61,644 nt of DNA from assembly GCA_017621955.1 (NCBI GenBank), contig JAGASB010000266.1:1-61644 (forward strand), written 5' to 3'. The DNA is from Clostridia bacterium. GTDB lineage: Bacteria; Bacillota_A; Clostridia; Christensenellales; Borkfalkiaceae. The notes below the pieces were generated by a model. It was not told the origin of the DNA. It was given only the letters and a program-made list of their open reading frames with translations, and made no database searches. The translations under genes were made by a program, and so were the position numbers. This document shows, piece after piece, positions 44,763 to 54,423 of the stretch. The stretch's first letter is position 1. Each line of letters starts with the position of its first letter.

Positions 44763-46199
44763 ATGGATAAGGTAAGAACACGTTTTGCACCTAGCCCCAC
44801 AGGATACTTGCACATCGGCGGTCTTAGAACTGCACTTTATGGGTATCTTTATTCCAAAAGACACGGCGGGGATTTTATTTTGAGAATTGAAGATACCGAT
44901 ACCGCACGTTACGTTGACGGTTCGGTTCAAATTATATACGACACTATGCGTGATTCGGGCATTATGTACGATGAAGGTCCGGACGTTGGCGGAAATTACG
45001 GACCTTACGTTCAGAGCGAAAGAAAAGATATTTATACCGAATATGCTAAAAAATTAGTAGAGCTTGGCGGTGCGTATTACTGTTTCTGCACGCCCGAAAG
45101 GATTGCATCATTAAAGGACGATGCGGGCAACGTTCGTTACGATAAGCACTGCTTAAAACTTTCAAAAGAAGAGATTGAACAAAAAATTAAAAACGGTGAG
45201 CCTTACGTTATCCGTCAAAACGTTCCGTCAGAAGGTACGGGAACGTATCACGATTTGGTTTATGGCGATATAAGCGTGGACTACAAGGACATTGAAGACG
45301 GTATTCTTATTAAAAGCGACGGCATGCCTACCTATAACTTTGCCAACGTTATTGACGACCACCTTATGGGTATTACGCACGTTATTCGTGGTACGGAGTA
45401 TCTTTCTTCTACGCCTAAGTATAACCTTATGTACGATGCGTTCGGTTGGGAAAGACCTACTTATATCCACTTGCCACCTATTATGAAAGATGCGCAGCAC
45501 AAACTTTCAAAAAGAAACGGTGATGCAAGTTACGAAGATTTTGTTAAAAAAGGTTACGTTAAAGAATCAATCGTAAACTACATTGCGCTTCTTGGTTGGA
45601 GTCCTAAGTCAAATACTGAAAAAATGAGCCTAAAAGAACTTTCAGAAAACTTTTCGCTTGAAGGAATAAACAAATCACCGTCTATTTTTGACGAAACCAA
45701 AATGAAATGGCTTTCGGGTGAATATATAAAAGCGATGACTAACGAAGAGTTTAAGGAACTTGCTCTTCCTTTCTTAAAAGCAAGTAAGACTTATGGCAAG
45801 TACGACGAAGACAAACTTTTAGCCGTTGCAAAGGGCCGTGTGCAAATTTTTTCTGAAATTCCCGAAAAGGTTGACTTTTTAGAAGAATTTGATAAATACG
45901 ACCTTGCGCTTTTTGAAAATCAAAAGCAAAAATCTTCAATAGACCTTGCAAAGAAAATTTTGCCTGAAATAAAGGATACTTTAATGAATATTGACGAATG
46001 GTCAAATTCTAATTTATTTACTGCACTTGTTGAGCTTTCGGCAAAACTTGAAATTAAAAAGCAAGCGCTTTTATGGATTATGAGAATTGCCATAACGGGC
46101 AAGGAAGCAACCGCCGGCGGTGCTACCGAAGTTGCCGATATTTTAGGCAAAGAACAAACGTTAAATAGAATTGATTATTCAATGGAATTGTTGAAATAA
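44763..46199 (+). CDS. gltX: glutamyl-tRNA synthetase
   Basis: A 478-residue class I synthetase charging tRNA-Glu (and perhaps tRNA-Gln in non-discriminating form). HIGH motif PTGYLHIGGLR at residues 11-21, the KMSKS equivalent KLSKRNGD, and the zinc-region segment YYCFCTPE. The anticodon-binding helical domain occupies about residues 320-478. A good AAAGGAG site. Lies between radC and the phosphatase gene, two bases from the latter, so the three form one operon. Confidence 0.96.
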   Translation: MDKVRTRFAPSPTGYLHIGGLRTALYGYLYSKRHGGDFILRIEDTDTARYVDGSVQIIYDTMRDSGIMYDEGPDVGGNYGPYVQSERKDIYTEYAKKLVELGGAYYCFCTPERIASLKDDAGNVRYDKHCLKLSKEEIEQKIKNGEPYVIRQNVPSEGTGTYHDLVYGDISVDYKDIEDGILIKSDGMPTYNFANVIDDHLMGITHVIRGTEYLSSTPKYNLMYDAFGWERPTYIHLPPIMKDAQHKLSKRNGDASYEDFVKKGYVKESIVNYIALLGWSPKSNTEKMSLKELSENFSLEGINKSPSIFDETKMKWLSGEYIKAMTNEEFKELALPFLKASKTYGKYDEDKLLAVAKGRVQIFSEIPEKVDFLEEFDKYDLALFENQKQKSSIDLAKKILPEIKDTLMNIDEWSNSNLFTALVELSAKLEIKKQALLWIMRIAITGKEATAGGATEVADILGKEQTLNRIDYSMELLK

Positions 46200-46200
46200 A

Positions 46201-46869
46201 ATGGTAAGATTTTTATTTTTAAGGCACGGGCTTTCAGTTACGAACAAATCGGGGTGTTTCTGTGGGCAGATGGATGCACCGCTTACGGCAGAAGGACACG
46301 TTCAAGCCGAACAAGCGGCGGAATATATTTGCGCAAATTATAAAATTGACGCTATTTATTCAAGCGACCTTACTCGTGTAAAGCAAACGGTTGCCCCTAC
46401 CGCTAAAAAACTTAATCTTCCCATTACTTATACTAAATATATTCGTGAAGTTGACGTTGGAACGTGGATGGGACATACGCTTGATGAAATTAAAGAAAGA
46501 GAGCCGGAAAAATTCGCCAGATATTCAAGTGGAGACACGAGTGTTGTTTTAGGCGATGGAGAGAGTTTTAATGACGTTTTGGTTCGTGCCGAAAAGGAAA
46601 TAAAAAGGATAGCCTGCGAAAACGACGGAAAAACACTTCTTATTGGAACGCACGGCGGAGTTATTAGAATGCTTTGTGGAAAATGGCTTAATCTTTCCGA
46701 CGTTGAAATGAGAGTTAAATATCCAACTAATAACGCAGCGCTAACCGTTGTTGATTTTGAAAACGGGGTTGGCAAAATTGTTGAGTTTGGTATTGACAAT
46801 TACTTGTCTAATCCAACCATAGATTTTAGTGTAAAGGATTTTGCCCCTAACCTAAAAAAGAACAAGTAA
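46201..46869 (+). CDS. histidine phosphatase family protein (CobC/GpmB-like)
   Basis: A 222-residue phosphatase. RHGLSVTNKSG carries the catalytic histidine (about residue 8), DAIYSSDLTRVKQT the second conserved Arg, and IGTHGGVIRML the distal histidine. Proteins of this type include alpha-ribazole phosphatase and small phosphoglycerate-type phosphatases; the substrate is not readable. Starts one base after the gltX stop. A strong terminator ends the unit. Confidence 0.88.
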   Translation: MVRFLFLRHGLSVTNKSGCFCGQMDAPLTAEGHVQAEQAAEYICANYKIDAIYSSDLTRVKQTVAPTAKKLNLPITYTKYIREVDVGTWMGHTLDEIKEREPEKFARYSSGDTSVVLGDGESFNDVLVRAEKEIKRIACENDGKTLLIGTHGGVIRMLCGKWLNLSDVEMRVKYPTNNAALTVVDFENGVGKIVEFGIDNYLSNPTIDFSVKDFAPNLKKNK

Positions 46870-46891
46870 TTTTATGTTGTAATTAACCTAA

Positions 46892-46925
46892 TTAAAGCGC
46901 CCTATCGCTAGGGCGCTTTAATATT
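46892..46925. terminator. terminator after the gltX operon
   Basis: Perfect 13-bp stem (46892-46904 with 46909-46921) around TCGC, with A's before and T's after. Confidence 0.9.
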
Positions 46926-47004
46926 ATAATGCAAAAAATATTTACGATATTATATTTATATCGGCTTAAATTGAATAAAAAAACTTATGCGCCTACTATA
47001 AATT

Positions 47005-47562
47005 TTATGCGCCACAAGCATTATTTTTGCTTTCTATATAATTTATATATTTTTCTATACCGTCGGCAATTTGGTTTGCCATTTTATAAATAAGGTTTAA
47101 GCGTGTGGCGTTAAAAAGATTATAGTTTTGTATAGACTTACTTGCTACAACGCCTATTATGGAAATATCCCCTACTACGCCTAAATTTTTTTCAACGCCA
47201 AGACCAGGCTTTAAGCCCATGTCTAAAACTCTAATTAAACCAACGTCATCAGAACTTCCTATTGCAGCATCGATGGCGATTGATATGGATTTTGGATGAG
47301 CTTCTTTTAAGTATGTTTTTGCATAACTTACTTCTTTTGCTGTTATAGGATAATTTAACGTGCCATAAATATAAGAGCGAATATTGCGTTTCCTTAAAAG
47401 TGTTCCAACAAGTGGACCTAAACTGTCCCCCAACACTAAATCACTGCCGATACATATAAATATTGGCGTTTTCTGCTCTTTATTGCATTCCATTAAAGAT
47501 TGGGATATTCCCATAGCACAATGTTCGTTAAAAGCGTTAAAAGAAAAATTTTTATTTGTCAT
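47005..47562 (-). CDS. yyaC: YyaC-type sporulation protein (DUF1256)
   Basis: A 185-residue protein of the YyaC family, related to the germination protease Gpr fold and linked to spore-forming Firmicutes. Family marks: ICIGSDLVLGDSLGPLVG, YGTLNYPITAKE, IAIDAAIGSSDDVG and KNLGVVGDISIIGVV. In Bacillus yyaC also lies close to parA/parB (soj/spo0J), as here. Presence supports a sporulating lineage but does not prove sporulation. Convergent with the gltX operon, diverging from the CvpA-like gene. Confidence 0.9.
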   Translation of the reverse strand: MTNKNFSFNAFNEHCAMGISQSLMECNKEQKTPIFICIGSDLVLGDSLGPLVGTLLRKRNIRSYIYGTLNYPITAKEVSYAKTYLKEAHPKSISIAIDAAIGSSDDVGLIRVLDMGLKPGLGVEKNLGVVGDISIIGVVASKSIQNYNLFNATRLNLIYKMANQIADGIEKYINYIESKNNACGA

Positions 47563-47729
47563 AATATACCTACGGTTAGTTTTGCATTAATTATGAACCA
47601 AAATTTATTTTTTATTCATTTTTATTAAAACATTGATTAAAAATTATATTTGTGGTATTATTTATATATGAAGCTTGTTAAATAATTTTATATTAGGCAA
47701 GCAAAAAAATAACATACTTGGTGAAAAAA

Positions 47730-48485
47730 ATGAACTTACTTCTCACAACAAACCTGAGCGCCACCGTCGATATTGTTGCGCTAATATTTGTCGGTGTGTT
47801 TGCGCTATGGGGATTGATACGAGGCTTCACTAAAACGTTCTTTTCTGCTTTCGGTACAATGCTAAGCTTATTGTTTGCTGTTTTGCTTTGTAGTACGGTT
47901 GCTAACTTCTTGCAAGAAAAATTTGCCCTAGTTACAACTGTATCCGAAAATGTTAGCGTGGCACTTTCAGATGCGTTTGGTGCAGAACTTATGAACGCTA
48001 CGCTTAGAGACGTTTCTGCGGGTTATCTTGAAAATGCAGGGCTCAATGGTCTTTTAGTTGAACTTATTTTATCAATGCAAACAGAACTGCCACTTGATAC
48101 AACGCTTAATATGATTATATGCCCTACCGTATCTTACTATATTGTTTTAATAATAAGCGTAATTGCCCTATTCATTATATTTAAGATTATATTCTTCTTA
48201 ATCGGTGAAATAGTTAAAAAACTATACAAAAACCGCACAATTGCTACTTTTGATAAGTTTTTTGGCTTTGCGCTCGGGCTATTACACGGAATAATCAGCC
48301 TTGAACTGTTGATAATGGCAATAAGTGTTATACCTATTCCTATGTTACAAGACGTATATTCTGCAATTCAAGTTTCTGCTTTTGCTAATTTTATAGAAGA
48401 TATTAACTTATTCAACCTTATTATTAATGCGGTAATAAAATCTGATGTATTTGATTTCGTAAAAGGTCTAATCTTAAAGAATTAA
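47730..48485 (+). CDS. CvpA-family membrane protein
   Basis: A 251-residue protein (ATG 47730 after GGTG; an upstream TTG at 47718 is in frame). Four to five membrane helices; the start DIVALIFVGVFALWGLIRGFTKTFFSAFG matches the CvpA family (colicin V production protein homologues, likely membrane homeostasis proteins). The middle has a soluble loop (about 60-110). Exact function unknown in Gram-positives. A promoter-like ATATATG region lies upstream. Followed by a terminator and then the parS cluster. Confidence 0.72.
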   Translation: MNLLLTTNLSATVDIVALIFVGVFALWGLIRGFTKTFFSAFGTMLSLLFAVLLCSTVANFLQEKFALVTTVSENVSVALSDAFGAELMNATLRDVSAGYLENAGLNGLLVELILSMQTELPLDTTLNMIICPTVSYYIVLIISVIALFIIFKIIFFLIGEIVKKLYKNRTIATFDKFFGFALGLLHGIISLELLIMAISVIPIPMLQDVYSAIQVSAFANFIEDINLFNLIINAVIKSDVFDFVKGLILKN

Positions 48486-48554
48486 AAGGTTAAAATCTTT
48501 GCGAAAACCATAATTTAATGGTAATTGACGTTAAAAACTCGATAATTTTACTAA

Positions 48555-48582
48555 AAAACCCACTTTTTAGTGGGTTTTTCTT
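48555..48582 (+). terminator. terminator after the CvpA-like gene
   Basis: AAAACCCACT (48555-48564) with AGTGGGTTTT (48569-48578), then T's. Confidence 0.82.
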
Positions 48583-48646
48583 GTGTTTTATGCAAAATGC
48601 CTAGATTTTGCTTTATTGCATTTGTTTTTTAATACAAAACTGTAAT

Positions 48647-48759
48647 TGTTTCACGTGAAACATTGTTTTTCAAATGCTTTGTTTCACGTGAAACATTGTT
48701 TGGTTGTGTTTTGTTCCACGTGAAACATTATCTAATGATATTTTGTTCCACGTGAAACA
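48647..48759. promoter_or_regulatory. cluster of four parS centromere sites
   Basis: Four perfect 16-bp parS palindromes matching TGTTNCACGTGAAACA: TGTTTCACGTGAAACA at 48647-48662 and 48680-48695, and TGTTCCACGTGAAACA at 48712-48727 and 48744-48759. Their starts are 33, 32 and 32 bp apart, about three helical turns, so all lie on one DNA face. ParB (52128) should bind here with CTP and spread; parA-parB lies 2.6 kb away. Confidence 0.97.
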
Positions 48760-49042
48760 AAAGCCTCAAAAAGACCTTTCGGTGAGACAAAATGACATAA
48801 ATTTTGTCCGCCAAAAAAATTTACCCATTCTGTCTCAGAGCGTTAAAATGCGATTTTTTAAAACTAAATTTTTTGCTTAAATTTGTTAAAATTTTTGGTG
48901 ATGTGTAGTATAACTCTTGATTTTTCCATATGAAAGCTGATAAGAACTAAGTATGTGTTGCGGGCATAGGTTTTTTTTGTAATGTTAGCGTCTATAATTT
49001 ATAAAAAATTTAATATATACGCAAAAAATTTTTAGTATTTTA
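48760..49042. other. gene-free gap with competing hairpins
   Basis: No gene is supported here. It holds an inverted repeat TGAGACA/TGTCTCA (about 48782-48788 and 48830-48836) and an overlapping one GACAAAAT/ATTTTGTC (about 48785-48792 and 48802-48809) that cannot form at the same time; the rest is AT-rich up to the ftsH promoter. Confidence 0.4.
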
Positions 49043-49071
49043 TTGTAATTTTTTTCATATTGTTGTATAAT
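49043..49071 (+). promoter_or_regulatory. promoter of ftsH
   Basis: TTGTAA (49043-49048), 17-base spacer, TATAAT (49066-49071). Confidence 0.75.
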
Positions 49072-49174
49072 AATATATATAATGGTAAAGTTGTTTTTAA
49101 TAGGTTTATTCAAGGTTTTTTAAATCTATATAATGTATAATCGTTTTACCGAACAAAAACAAGGAGACATAATA

Positions 49175-51265
49175 TTGAAAACGAAAAGTAACAAGACATT
49201 ATGGATAGTGCTTGGCGTAATTATTGCAATTATTGCTGCACTATCACTATCAACGTGCATTAACACTAGCACTTCGGTCAACACCTCAGAGTTTGATGAA
49301 ATAGTTGCGTTAATGCAAGATGACGGGAAATTAACCAAAGAAGAAATTAAAGAGTCTAAGAATATTAAAGTTCTTAAATCAATGCTCAATAGTGCAAACT
49401 ATACTGACGTACAAATGCAAAACGTAGTTTTTGACAGTTACGTTATCAGCTTTGAATTAAAAGTTAATGGCGCAAGCGGTAACAGTGTGGGCGCGTTTAC
49501 AACTAACTATTCAAGGAATGATTCTAAAATAGAGCAAATTGAGTCGGCGCTAAGAAAAGCAGGGGTAGATTACAGTTATACTGACCCCAATGCAGGTTCA
49601 ATTTGGTCGTCGCTTTTACCGCTTGGCGGTTGCGTTCTAATTGCGATTGTGTTCTTTATAATAATGATGCAAACGCAAGGCGGAACAAAGAGCGCTATGA
49701 ACTTTGCAAAGACAAACGCAAGATTAAACCAAAACTTAAAAGTTCGCTTTACTGACGTTGCTGGCGCAGAAGAAGAAAAAGAAGAACTTGCAGAAGTGGT
49801 AGACTTCTTGAAAAACCCCAAAAAGTTCTCTGACTTAGGTGCTCGTATTCCTAAGGGTGTGCTTTTAGTAGGACCTCCTGGAACAGGTAAGACGCTATTT
49901 GCAAAGGCGGTTGCGGGTGAAGCGGGTGTTCCGTTCTTCTCAATAAGCGGTTCAGACTTCGTTGAAATGTTCGTTGGCGTAGGTGCGTCTAGGGTAAGAG
50001 ACTTGTTTGACGTTGCTAAAAAGAGTATGCCTTGTATAGTGTTTATTGACGAAATCGACGCAGTTGGTCGTCAACGTGGTACAGGTATGGGTGGCGGACA
50101 CGACGAAAGAGAACAAACGCTCAACCAATTATTAGTACAAATGGATGGTTTTGAAACTAACGACGGTATTATCGTTATGGCGGCAACAAACCGTGCTGAT
50201 ATTTTAGACCCTGCATTGCTCCGTCCTGGCAGATTTGATAGGCAAATTTACGTTAACGTGCCTGACGTGCGTGGTCGTGAAGCCATATTAAAGGTTCACG
50301 CAAGAAATAAACCTTTTGCAAAGGACGTAAACTTTAAGACTGTTGCAAGAATGACGAGTGGTTTTTCGGGCGCTGACCTTGAAAACCTTTTGAACGAAGC
50401 TGCAATTCTTGCTGCAAGAGCAAACAGAAAGTTTATTAACAACAAAGACCTTTACGAAGGTATAAATAAGGTTATAATGGGGCCACAGAAGAAGTCAAGG
50501 CTTGTAACCGAAACAGATAAGCGCATTACGGCTTATCACGAATCGGGGCACGCTGTTCTTGCAAGACTGTTGCCACATTGCGACCCCGTTCACGAAGTTT
50601 CGATTATTCCCCGTGGTCAAGCGGCAGGGTATACTATGACTAGACCCGATACCGATGACAACCACCTTACAAAAGCAAAATTATTAGACGATATCGTTAT
50701 GACGCTTGGCGGTAGGGTTGCCGAAGAATTAATTATTCAAGACATATCGGCTGGGGCTTCGGGCGATATTCAAGCGGTAACAAAACGTGCAAGGCTTATG
50801 GTAACCGAATGGGGTATGAGCGAAAAGGTTGGTCCTATTTCTTACGGTTCTGATAAAGAAGTGTTTATCGGTAGAGATATGGCTTCACACGTTTCGTATA
50901 GTGAAGAAACGGCGGCTATTATCGACGAAGAAATTAGAAGCATTATTGACGGTGGCTTGCAAAAAGCAAGAGAACTTTTATCTAAGAACAAAAAATTACT
51001 AGATAATATGGCAAGGCTTTTGGTTGAACGTGAAACGATTTTTACCGAAGAAGTCGATATGCTTATGGAAGGTAAATCTGTTGAAGAAATAATGGCGTTT
51101 ATGGACGAAAACGAACGTATTTTAAGGGAAAATCCATTTAATAGAAAGGGTGTTATAATTTCCGAGAAGAAAGTTAAAGCGGAAAAGGAAATGCAGGAAA
51201 AAACCGAAGAAACGCCAAAAGAAAATTTGGAAGATAGTACTAGCGACAAAAAGGACCAAGAGTAA
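49175..51265 (+). CDS. ftsH: ATP-dependent zinc metalloprotease FtsH
   Basis: A 696-residue membrane protease that degrades misassembled and regulatory proteins. A TTG start at 49175 is preferred because AAGGAG lies eight bases upstream; an ATG at 49133 lacks a ribosome site. First helix about residues 8-28, outer domain, second helix about 140-160; AAA+ with [10 protein letters not shown] and [16 protein letters not shown] region, then the zinc motif HESGH (about residue 450) and the family segment GGRVAEELI. The tail is rich in Glu and Lys. Single gene after the parS cluster. Confidence 0.96.
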   Translation: MKTKSNKTLWIVLGVIIAIIAALSLSTCINTSTSVNTSEFDEIVALMQDDGKLTKEEIKESKNIKVLKSMLNSANYTDVQMQNVVFDSYVISFELKVNGASGNSVGAFTTNYSRNDSKIEQIESALRKAGVDYSYTDPNAGSIWSSLLPLGGCVLIAIVFFIIMMQTQGGTKSAMNFAKTNARLNQNLKVRFTDVAGAEEEKEELAEVVDFLKNPKKFSDLGARIPKGVLLVGPPGTGKTLFAKAVAGEAGVPFFSISGSDFVEMFVGVGASRVRDLFDVAKKSMPCIVFIDEIDAVGRQRGTGMGGGHDEREQTLNQLLVQMDGFETNDGIIVMAATNRADILDPALLRPGRFDRQIYVNVPDVRGREAILKVHARNKPFAKDVNFKTVARMTSGFSGADLENLLNEAAILAARANRKFINNKDLYEGINKVIMGPQKKSRLVTETDKRITAYHESGHAVLARLLPHCDPVHEVSIIPRGQAAGYTMTRPDTDDNHLTKAKLLDDIVMTLGGRVAEELIIQDISAGASGDIQAVTKRARLMVTEWGMSEKVGPISYGSDKEVFIGRDMASHVSYSEETAAIIDEEIRSIIDGGLQKARELLSKNKKLLDNMARLLVERETIFTEEVDMLMEGKSVEEIMAFMDENERILRENPFNRKGVIISEKKVKAEKEMQEKTEETPKENLEDSTSDKKDQE

Positions 51266-51326
51266 CAAAAAAACTAATACGGAATAGAAAAAAAGAGCAA
51301 TCTATGGCTTTACAAGGAGAGAAAAT

Positions 51327-52103
51327 ATGGGAAAAATAATTGCTTTTTCTAATCAAAAGGGTGGCGTGGGAAAAACCACAACTTGTGTGAATATGGCAGC
51401 ATACCTTGCAACGAAAGGCTACAAATGTTTAGTTGTAGACCTTGACCCGCAAGGTAACGCAACTAGCGGATTAGGCTTTGCAAAAAGCGAAGTTAAAAAT
51501 TCCGTTTACAACGTAATGATAGACGATATGCCGATAGAAGATGCTGTCGTTAAAACTCAGATTGACGGGCTTGATATATTACCGTCAAACATTGACTTAG
51601 CGGGTGCAGAAGTTGAACTTGTGTACGTTAAAGACCGTGAACACGTTTTGAAAAAAGTTCTTGAAAAAGCCAAGGCAAGTTATGATTTTGTTACCATTGA
51701 CTGTCCGCCATCTCTTGGGCTTTTAACCATAAACGCACTTGCAAGTGCCGACACGGTTATTATACCTATTCAAAGTGAATACTACGCTCTTGAAGGGTTA
51801 AGTCAACTTATGAACACTATTAAACTTGTCGTAAAGCATCTTAACCCGTCGTTAAAAATCGAAGGCGTTGTTCTAACGATGAACGATAACCGTGCTATAA
51901 TTTCAAGACAAATAAGTGCGGAAATCAAAAAGTTTTTTGGCAAAAGAGTTTTTGAAACGGCTATTCCAAGAAACATAAGGCTTGCAGAAGCACCAAGCCA
52001 CGGCGTGCCTATTATGTTACACGACACAAGGTGTTCGGGCGCAAAGGCATACCTATCTTTAACAGAAGAATTTTTAAGCAGACAGCCTGCAAAAAAGAAT
52101 TGA
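51327..52103 (+). CDS. parA: chromosome partitioning ATPase ParA (Soj)
   Basis: A 258-residue deviant-Walker ATPase. The P-loop is SNQKGGVGKTTTCVN with the signature lysine, Walker A' VVDLDPQGNATSGLG, and TIDCPPSLGLLTINAL the switch II region. In complex with ParB it drives segregation of the origin and can affect initiation through DnaA. Small type without N-terminal HTH. parB follows 25 bases later with its own AGGAG-like site, so they form an operon. Starts after GGAGAG. Confidence 0.96.
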   Translation: MGKIIAFSNQKGGVGKTTTCVNMAAYLATKGYKCLVVDLDPQGNATSGLGFAKSEVKNSVYNVMIDDMPIEDAVVKTQIDGLDILPSNIDLAGAEVELVYVKDREHVLKKVLEKAKASYDFVTIDCPPSLGLLTINALASADTVIIPIQSEYYALEGLSQLMNTIKLVVKHLNPSLKIEGVVLTMNDNRAIISRQISAEIKKFFGKRVFETAIPRNIRLAEAPSHGVPIMLHDTRCSGAKAYLSLTEEFLSRQPAKKN

Positions 52104-52127
52104 TAAAAACTAACGGAGAAAGTATCA

Positions 52128-53036
52128 ATGAAACCAAACAGAGGATTAGGTAAAGGTTTATCCGCATTATTTTCGGAAACCGAAGAAGATTACGGCAAAA
52201 GCTTGTTGTTTGATGAAGAAGCACCATCGTCAAAAGGTGAGGGTGTAACTGAAATAGACGTAAGTTCTATTTTTGCAAACCCCAACCAACCACGAAAGGT
52301 ATTTGATGAAACTGCACTTAAAGAGCTTGCAGACTCTATTTCAAAGCACGGCGTAATTATGCCGATTATCGTGAACAAGAGCGGTGACCGCTATATGATT
52401 ATTGCGGGCGAACGTCGTTTCCGTGCAAGTAAGATTGCAGGGCTTAAAAAAGTTCCCGTAATAGTAAAAACGTATAACGAACGCCAAATAAAAGAAATTT
52501 CACTTATTGAAAACTTACAAAGGGAAGACCTTAACCCGATTGAAGCGGCAACGGCTATGCGTTCGCTTATGAACGACTACGGTATGACGCAGGAAGATTT
52601 GGCGGATAGAATCGGTAAGTCCCGTCCGGCAATAGCAAACACGCTTAGGCTTTTAAGTTTATCGCCCGAAGTAATCAAAATGGTTGCAAACGGCAACCTT
52701 TCTGCTGGGCATGCAAGGGCGCTTATTTCCGTTCCTAACGTTGACCAACTTAAAATTGCAGAAGAAGCAATAAAGGGCGGACTTTCGGTGCGTGACGTTG
52801 AAAAGAAAGTTAAAGATTATTTTGCTCCGCCCGAAGAAAAGGCGAAAAAGAAAGTCAAAATGGAACTCTCTGCCGAACTTAAAGAACTTATCGGCGATAT
52901 GCAAAGGGTGCTTGGAACAAGAGTAAATGCTATCGGTAACGATAAAAAAGGCCGTATTTATATTGATTATTATACTCGTGACGACCTCGATAGATTAAGT
53001 GAAATTATAGAATATCTTAAAGCGAATAAAAAATAA
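52128..53036 (+). CDS. parB: chromosome partitioning protein ParB (Spo0J)
   Basis: A 302-residue centromere-binding CTPase. N-terminus GLGKGLSALFSE is the ParA-contacting region; IFANPNQPRKVFDE and AGERRFRASKIAGL form the CTP domain (boxes I and II); the HTH that reads parS is around ATQEDLADRIGKSRPAIANTLRLL; the C-terminal dimerisation domain follows. Binds the four parS sites at 48647-48759. Co-transcribed with parA. Confidence 0.96.
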   Translation: MKPNRGLGKGLSALFSETEEDYGKSLLFDEEAPSSKGEGVTEIDVSSIFANPNQPRKVFDETALKELADSISKHGVIMPIIVNKSGDRYMIIAGERRFRASKIAGLKKVPVIVKTYNERQIKEISLIENLQREDLNPIEAATAMRSLMNDYGMTQEDLADRIGKSRPAIANTLRLLSLSPEVIKMVANGNLSAGHARALISVPNVDQLKIAEEAIKGGLSVRDVEKKVKDYFAPPEEKAKKKVKMELSAELKELIGDMQRVLGTRVNAIGNDKKGRIYIDYYTRDDLDRLSEIIEYLKANKK

Positions 53037-53048
53037 TGGGTAGACTTT

Positions 53049-53483
53049 ATGGAATGGATATTTTTTTGGCTAGCAATAACGGTAGTTGCTCTAATAGTTG
53101 AATTTTCAACGGCAAATATAGTGTCTATATGGTTTGCCGGCGGTGGATTAATTTCGCTGATATTATCTGCGTTTAATCTTGCTTGGTATATCCATATTCC
53201 TGCGTTTATAATAGTGAGCGCAGTGTTATTGTTGTGTTTCAGAAAGCTGGTTATAAAAAAATTTAACAAAGTCCAAGTATCTACAAACGCGGAACAGTGC
53301 GTGGGACAACAATTTAGATTACTGTCAGAAATAGGCTTTAACAAAGCGGGTAGTATTAAAATAAACGACGTAGTTTGGAGTGTTGAAACCGAAGAACAAA
53401 CGGGCGTAATACCAGAAGGCAGTTTAGTTAAAATAGTAGGAATTAGAGGGAATAAATATATAGTAGAGGAGATAAAAGAATGA
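53049..53483 (+). CDS. NfeD-like membrane protein
   Basis: A 144-residue protein with an N-terminal helix pair (about residues 2-25 and 30-65, IWFAGGGLISLILSAFNLAWYI) and a C-terminal OB-fold (KINDVVWSVETEEQTGVIPEGSLVKIVGIRGNKYIV), as in the short NfeD family. NfeD proteins act with SPFH/stomatin proteins in membrane microdomains. Starts 12 bases after parB and overlaps the SPFH gene by four bases, so this is a typical NfeD-SPFH pair. Confidence 0.85.
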   Translation: MEWIFFWLAITVVALIVEFSTANIVSIWFAGGGLISLILSAFNLAWYIHIPAFIIVSAVLLLCFRKLVIKKFNKVQVSTNAEQCVGQQFRLLSEIGFNKAGSIKINDVVWSVETEEQTGVIPEGSLVKIVGIRGNKYIVEEIKE

Positions 53484-54364
53484 TACAACCACTAACTTTG
53501 GCATTAATAATATTAGCCGTGATAGTATTAATAATAATTATCGCATCAATAAGAATAGTTCGTCAATCTACGGCGGTTATAGTTGAAAGGTTGGGTAAAT
53601 TTCACCGTCAACTTAACACGGGGATACACTTTATAATTCCGTTTATCGATAGAACGGTTAACGGAGCGATTAGCTTAAAAGAAAGAGTGGCCGATTTTGA
53701 CCCGCAACCCGTGATTACGAAGGATAATGTTACAATGCAAATTGACACAGTAGTCTATTTTCAAGTTACAGATGCAAAACTTTTCACTTATGGTGTTGAA
53801 AAACCAATTCGTGCAATTGAAAATTTAACCGCAACCACTCTTCGTAATTTGGTCGGGGAATTAGAGCTTGATGGAACGCTTACTTCAAGAGACACTGTAA
53901 ATAGTAAAATGCGTGTAATATTGGACGAAGCTACTGACCCTTGGGGAATTAAAATAAACCGTGTTGAACTTAAAAACATACTTCCACCCAAAGATATTCA
54001 GCAGGCGATGGAAAAACAAATGAGGGCGGAACGTGAAAGACGTGAAGCAATTTTAAGAGCTGAGGGGGAAAAGCGCAGTAATATTCTTGTTGCGGAAGGC
54101 GAAAAAGAAGCAATGATTTTACGCGCAGAAGCGAAAAAGGCAGCGGTTATTGCCGAAGCAGAAGGTACTGCAAACGCAATTAAACTTATAAACGAAGCAA
54201 ATCCTAATGCTGCATATTTAACACTTAAAGGTTACGAAGCGCTTAAAGTTATGGCAGACGGTAACGCAACAAAAATTATAGTGCCAAGCGAAATTCAAAA
54301 TGTAACGGGATTATTGTCTAGTTTAAAAGCTGTTGTGGAAGACGAAAAATCACCAAAAAAATAA
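53480..54364 (+). CDS. SPFH/stomatin-like membrane protein
   Basis: A 294-residue protein: one N-terminal helix (about residues 5-25), then SPFH/band 7 domain (GKFHRQLNTGIHFIIPFIDRT, SLKERVADFDPQPVITKDNV, LRNLVGELELD) and a coiled-coil with ERERREAILRAEGEKRS. It matches the QmcA/stomatin group. Oligomerises in membranes, possibly regulating FtsH-type proteolysis and membrane fluidity; the partner NfeD gene overlaps. A terminator follows. Confidence 0.9.
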   Translation: MIQPLTLALIILAVIVLIIIIASIRIVRQSTAVIVERLGKFHRQLNTGIHFIIPFIDRTVNGAISLKERVADFDPQPVITKDNVTMQIDTVVYFQVTDAKLFTYGVEKPIRAIENLTATTLRNLVGELELDGTLTSRDTVNSKMRVILDEATDPWGIKINRVELKNILPPKDIQQAMEKQMRAERERREAILRAEGEKRSNILVAEGEKEAMILRAEAKKAAVIAEAEGTANAIKLINEANPNAAYLTLKGYEALKVMADGNATKIIVPSEIQNVTGLLSSLKAVVEDEKSPKK

Positions 54365-54382
54365 ATAAAAAACAAATTATTT

Positions 54383-54410
54383 AAAAGAGCGAACTTTATC
54401 GCTCTTTTTT
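54383..54410. terminator. terminator after the SPFH gene
   Basis: Stem AAAAGAGCGA (54383-54392) with TCGCTCTTTT (54399-54408), then T run. Confidence 0.85.
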
Positions 54411-54423
54411 ACCGTGGAAGAAA

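Noticed and set aside
49133..49174. ATG 49133 as the ftsH start.
   Set aside because: No ribosome site; AAGGAG is placed for the TTG at 49175 and homology begins after it.
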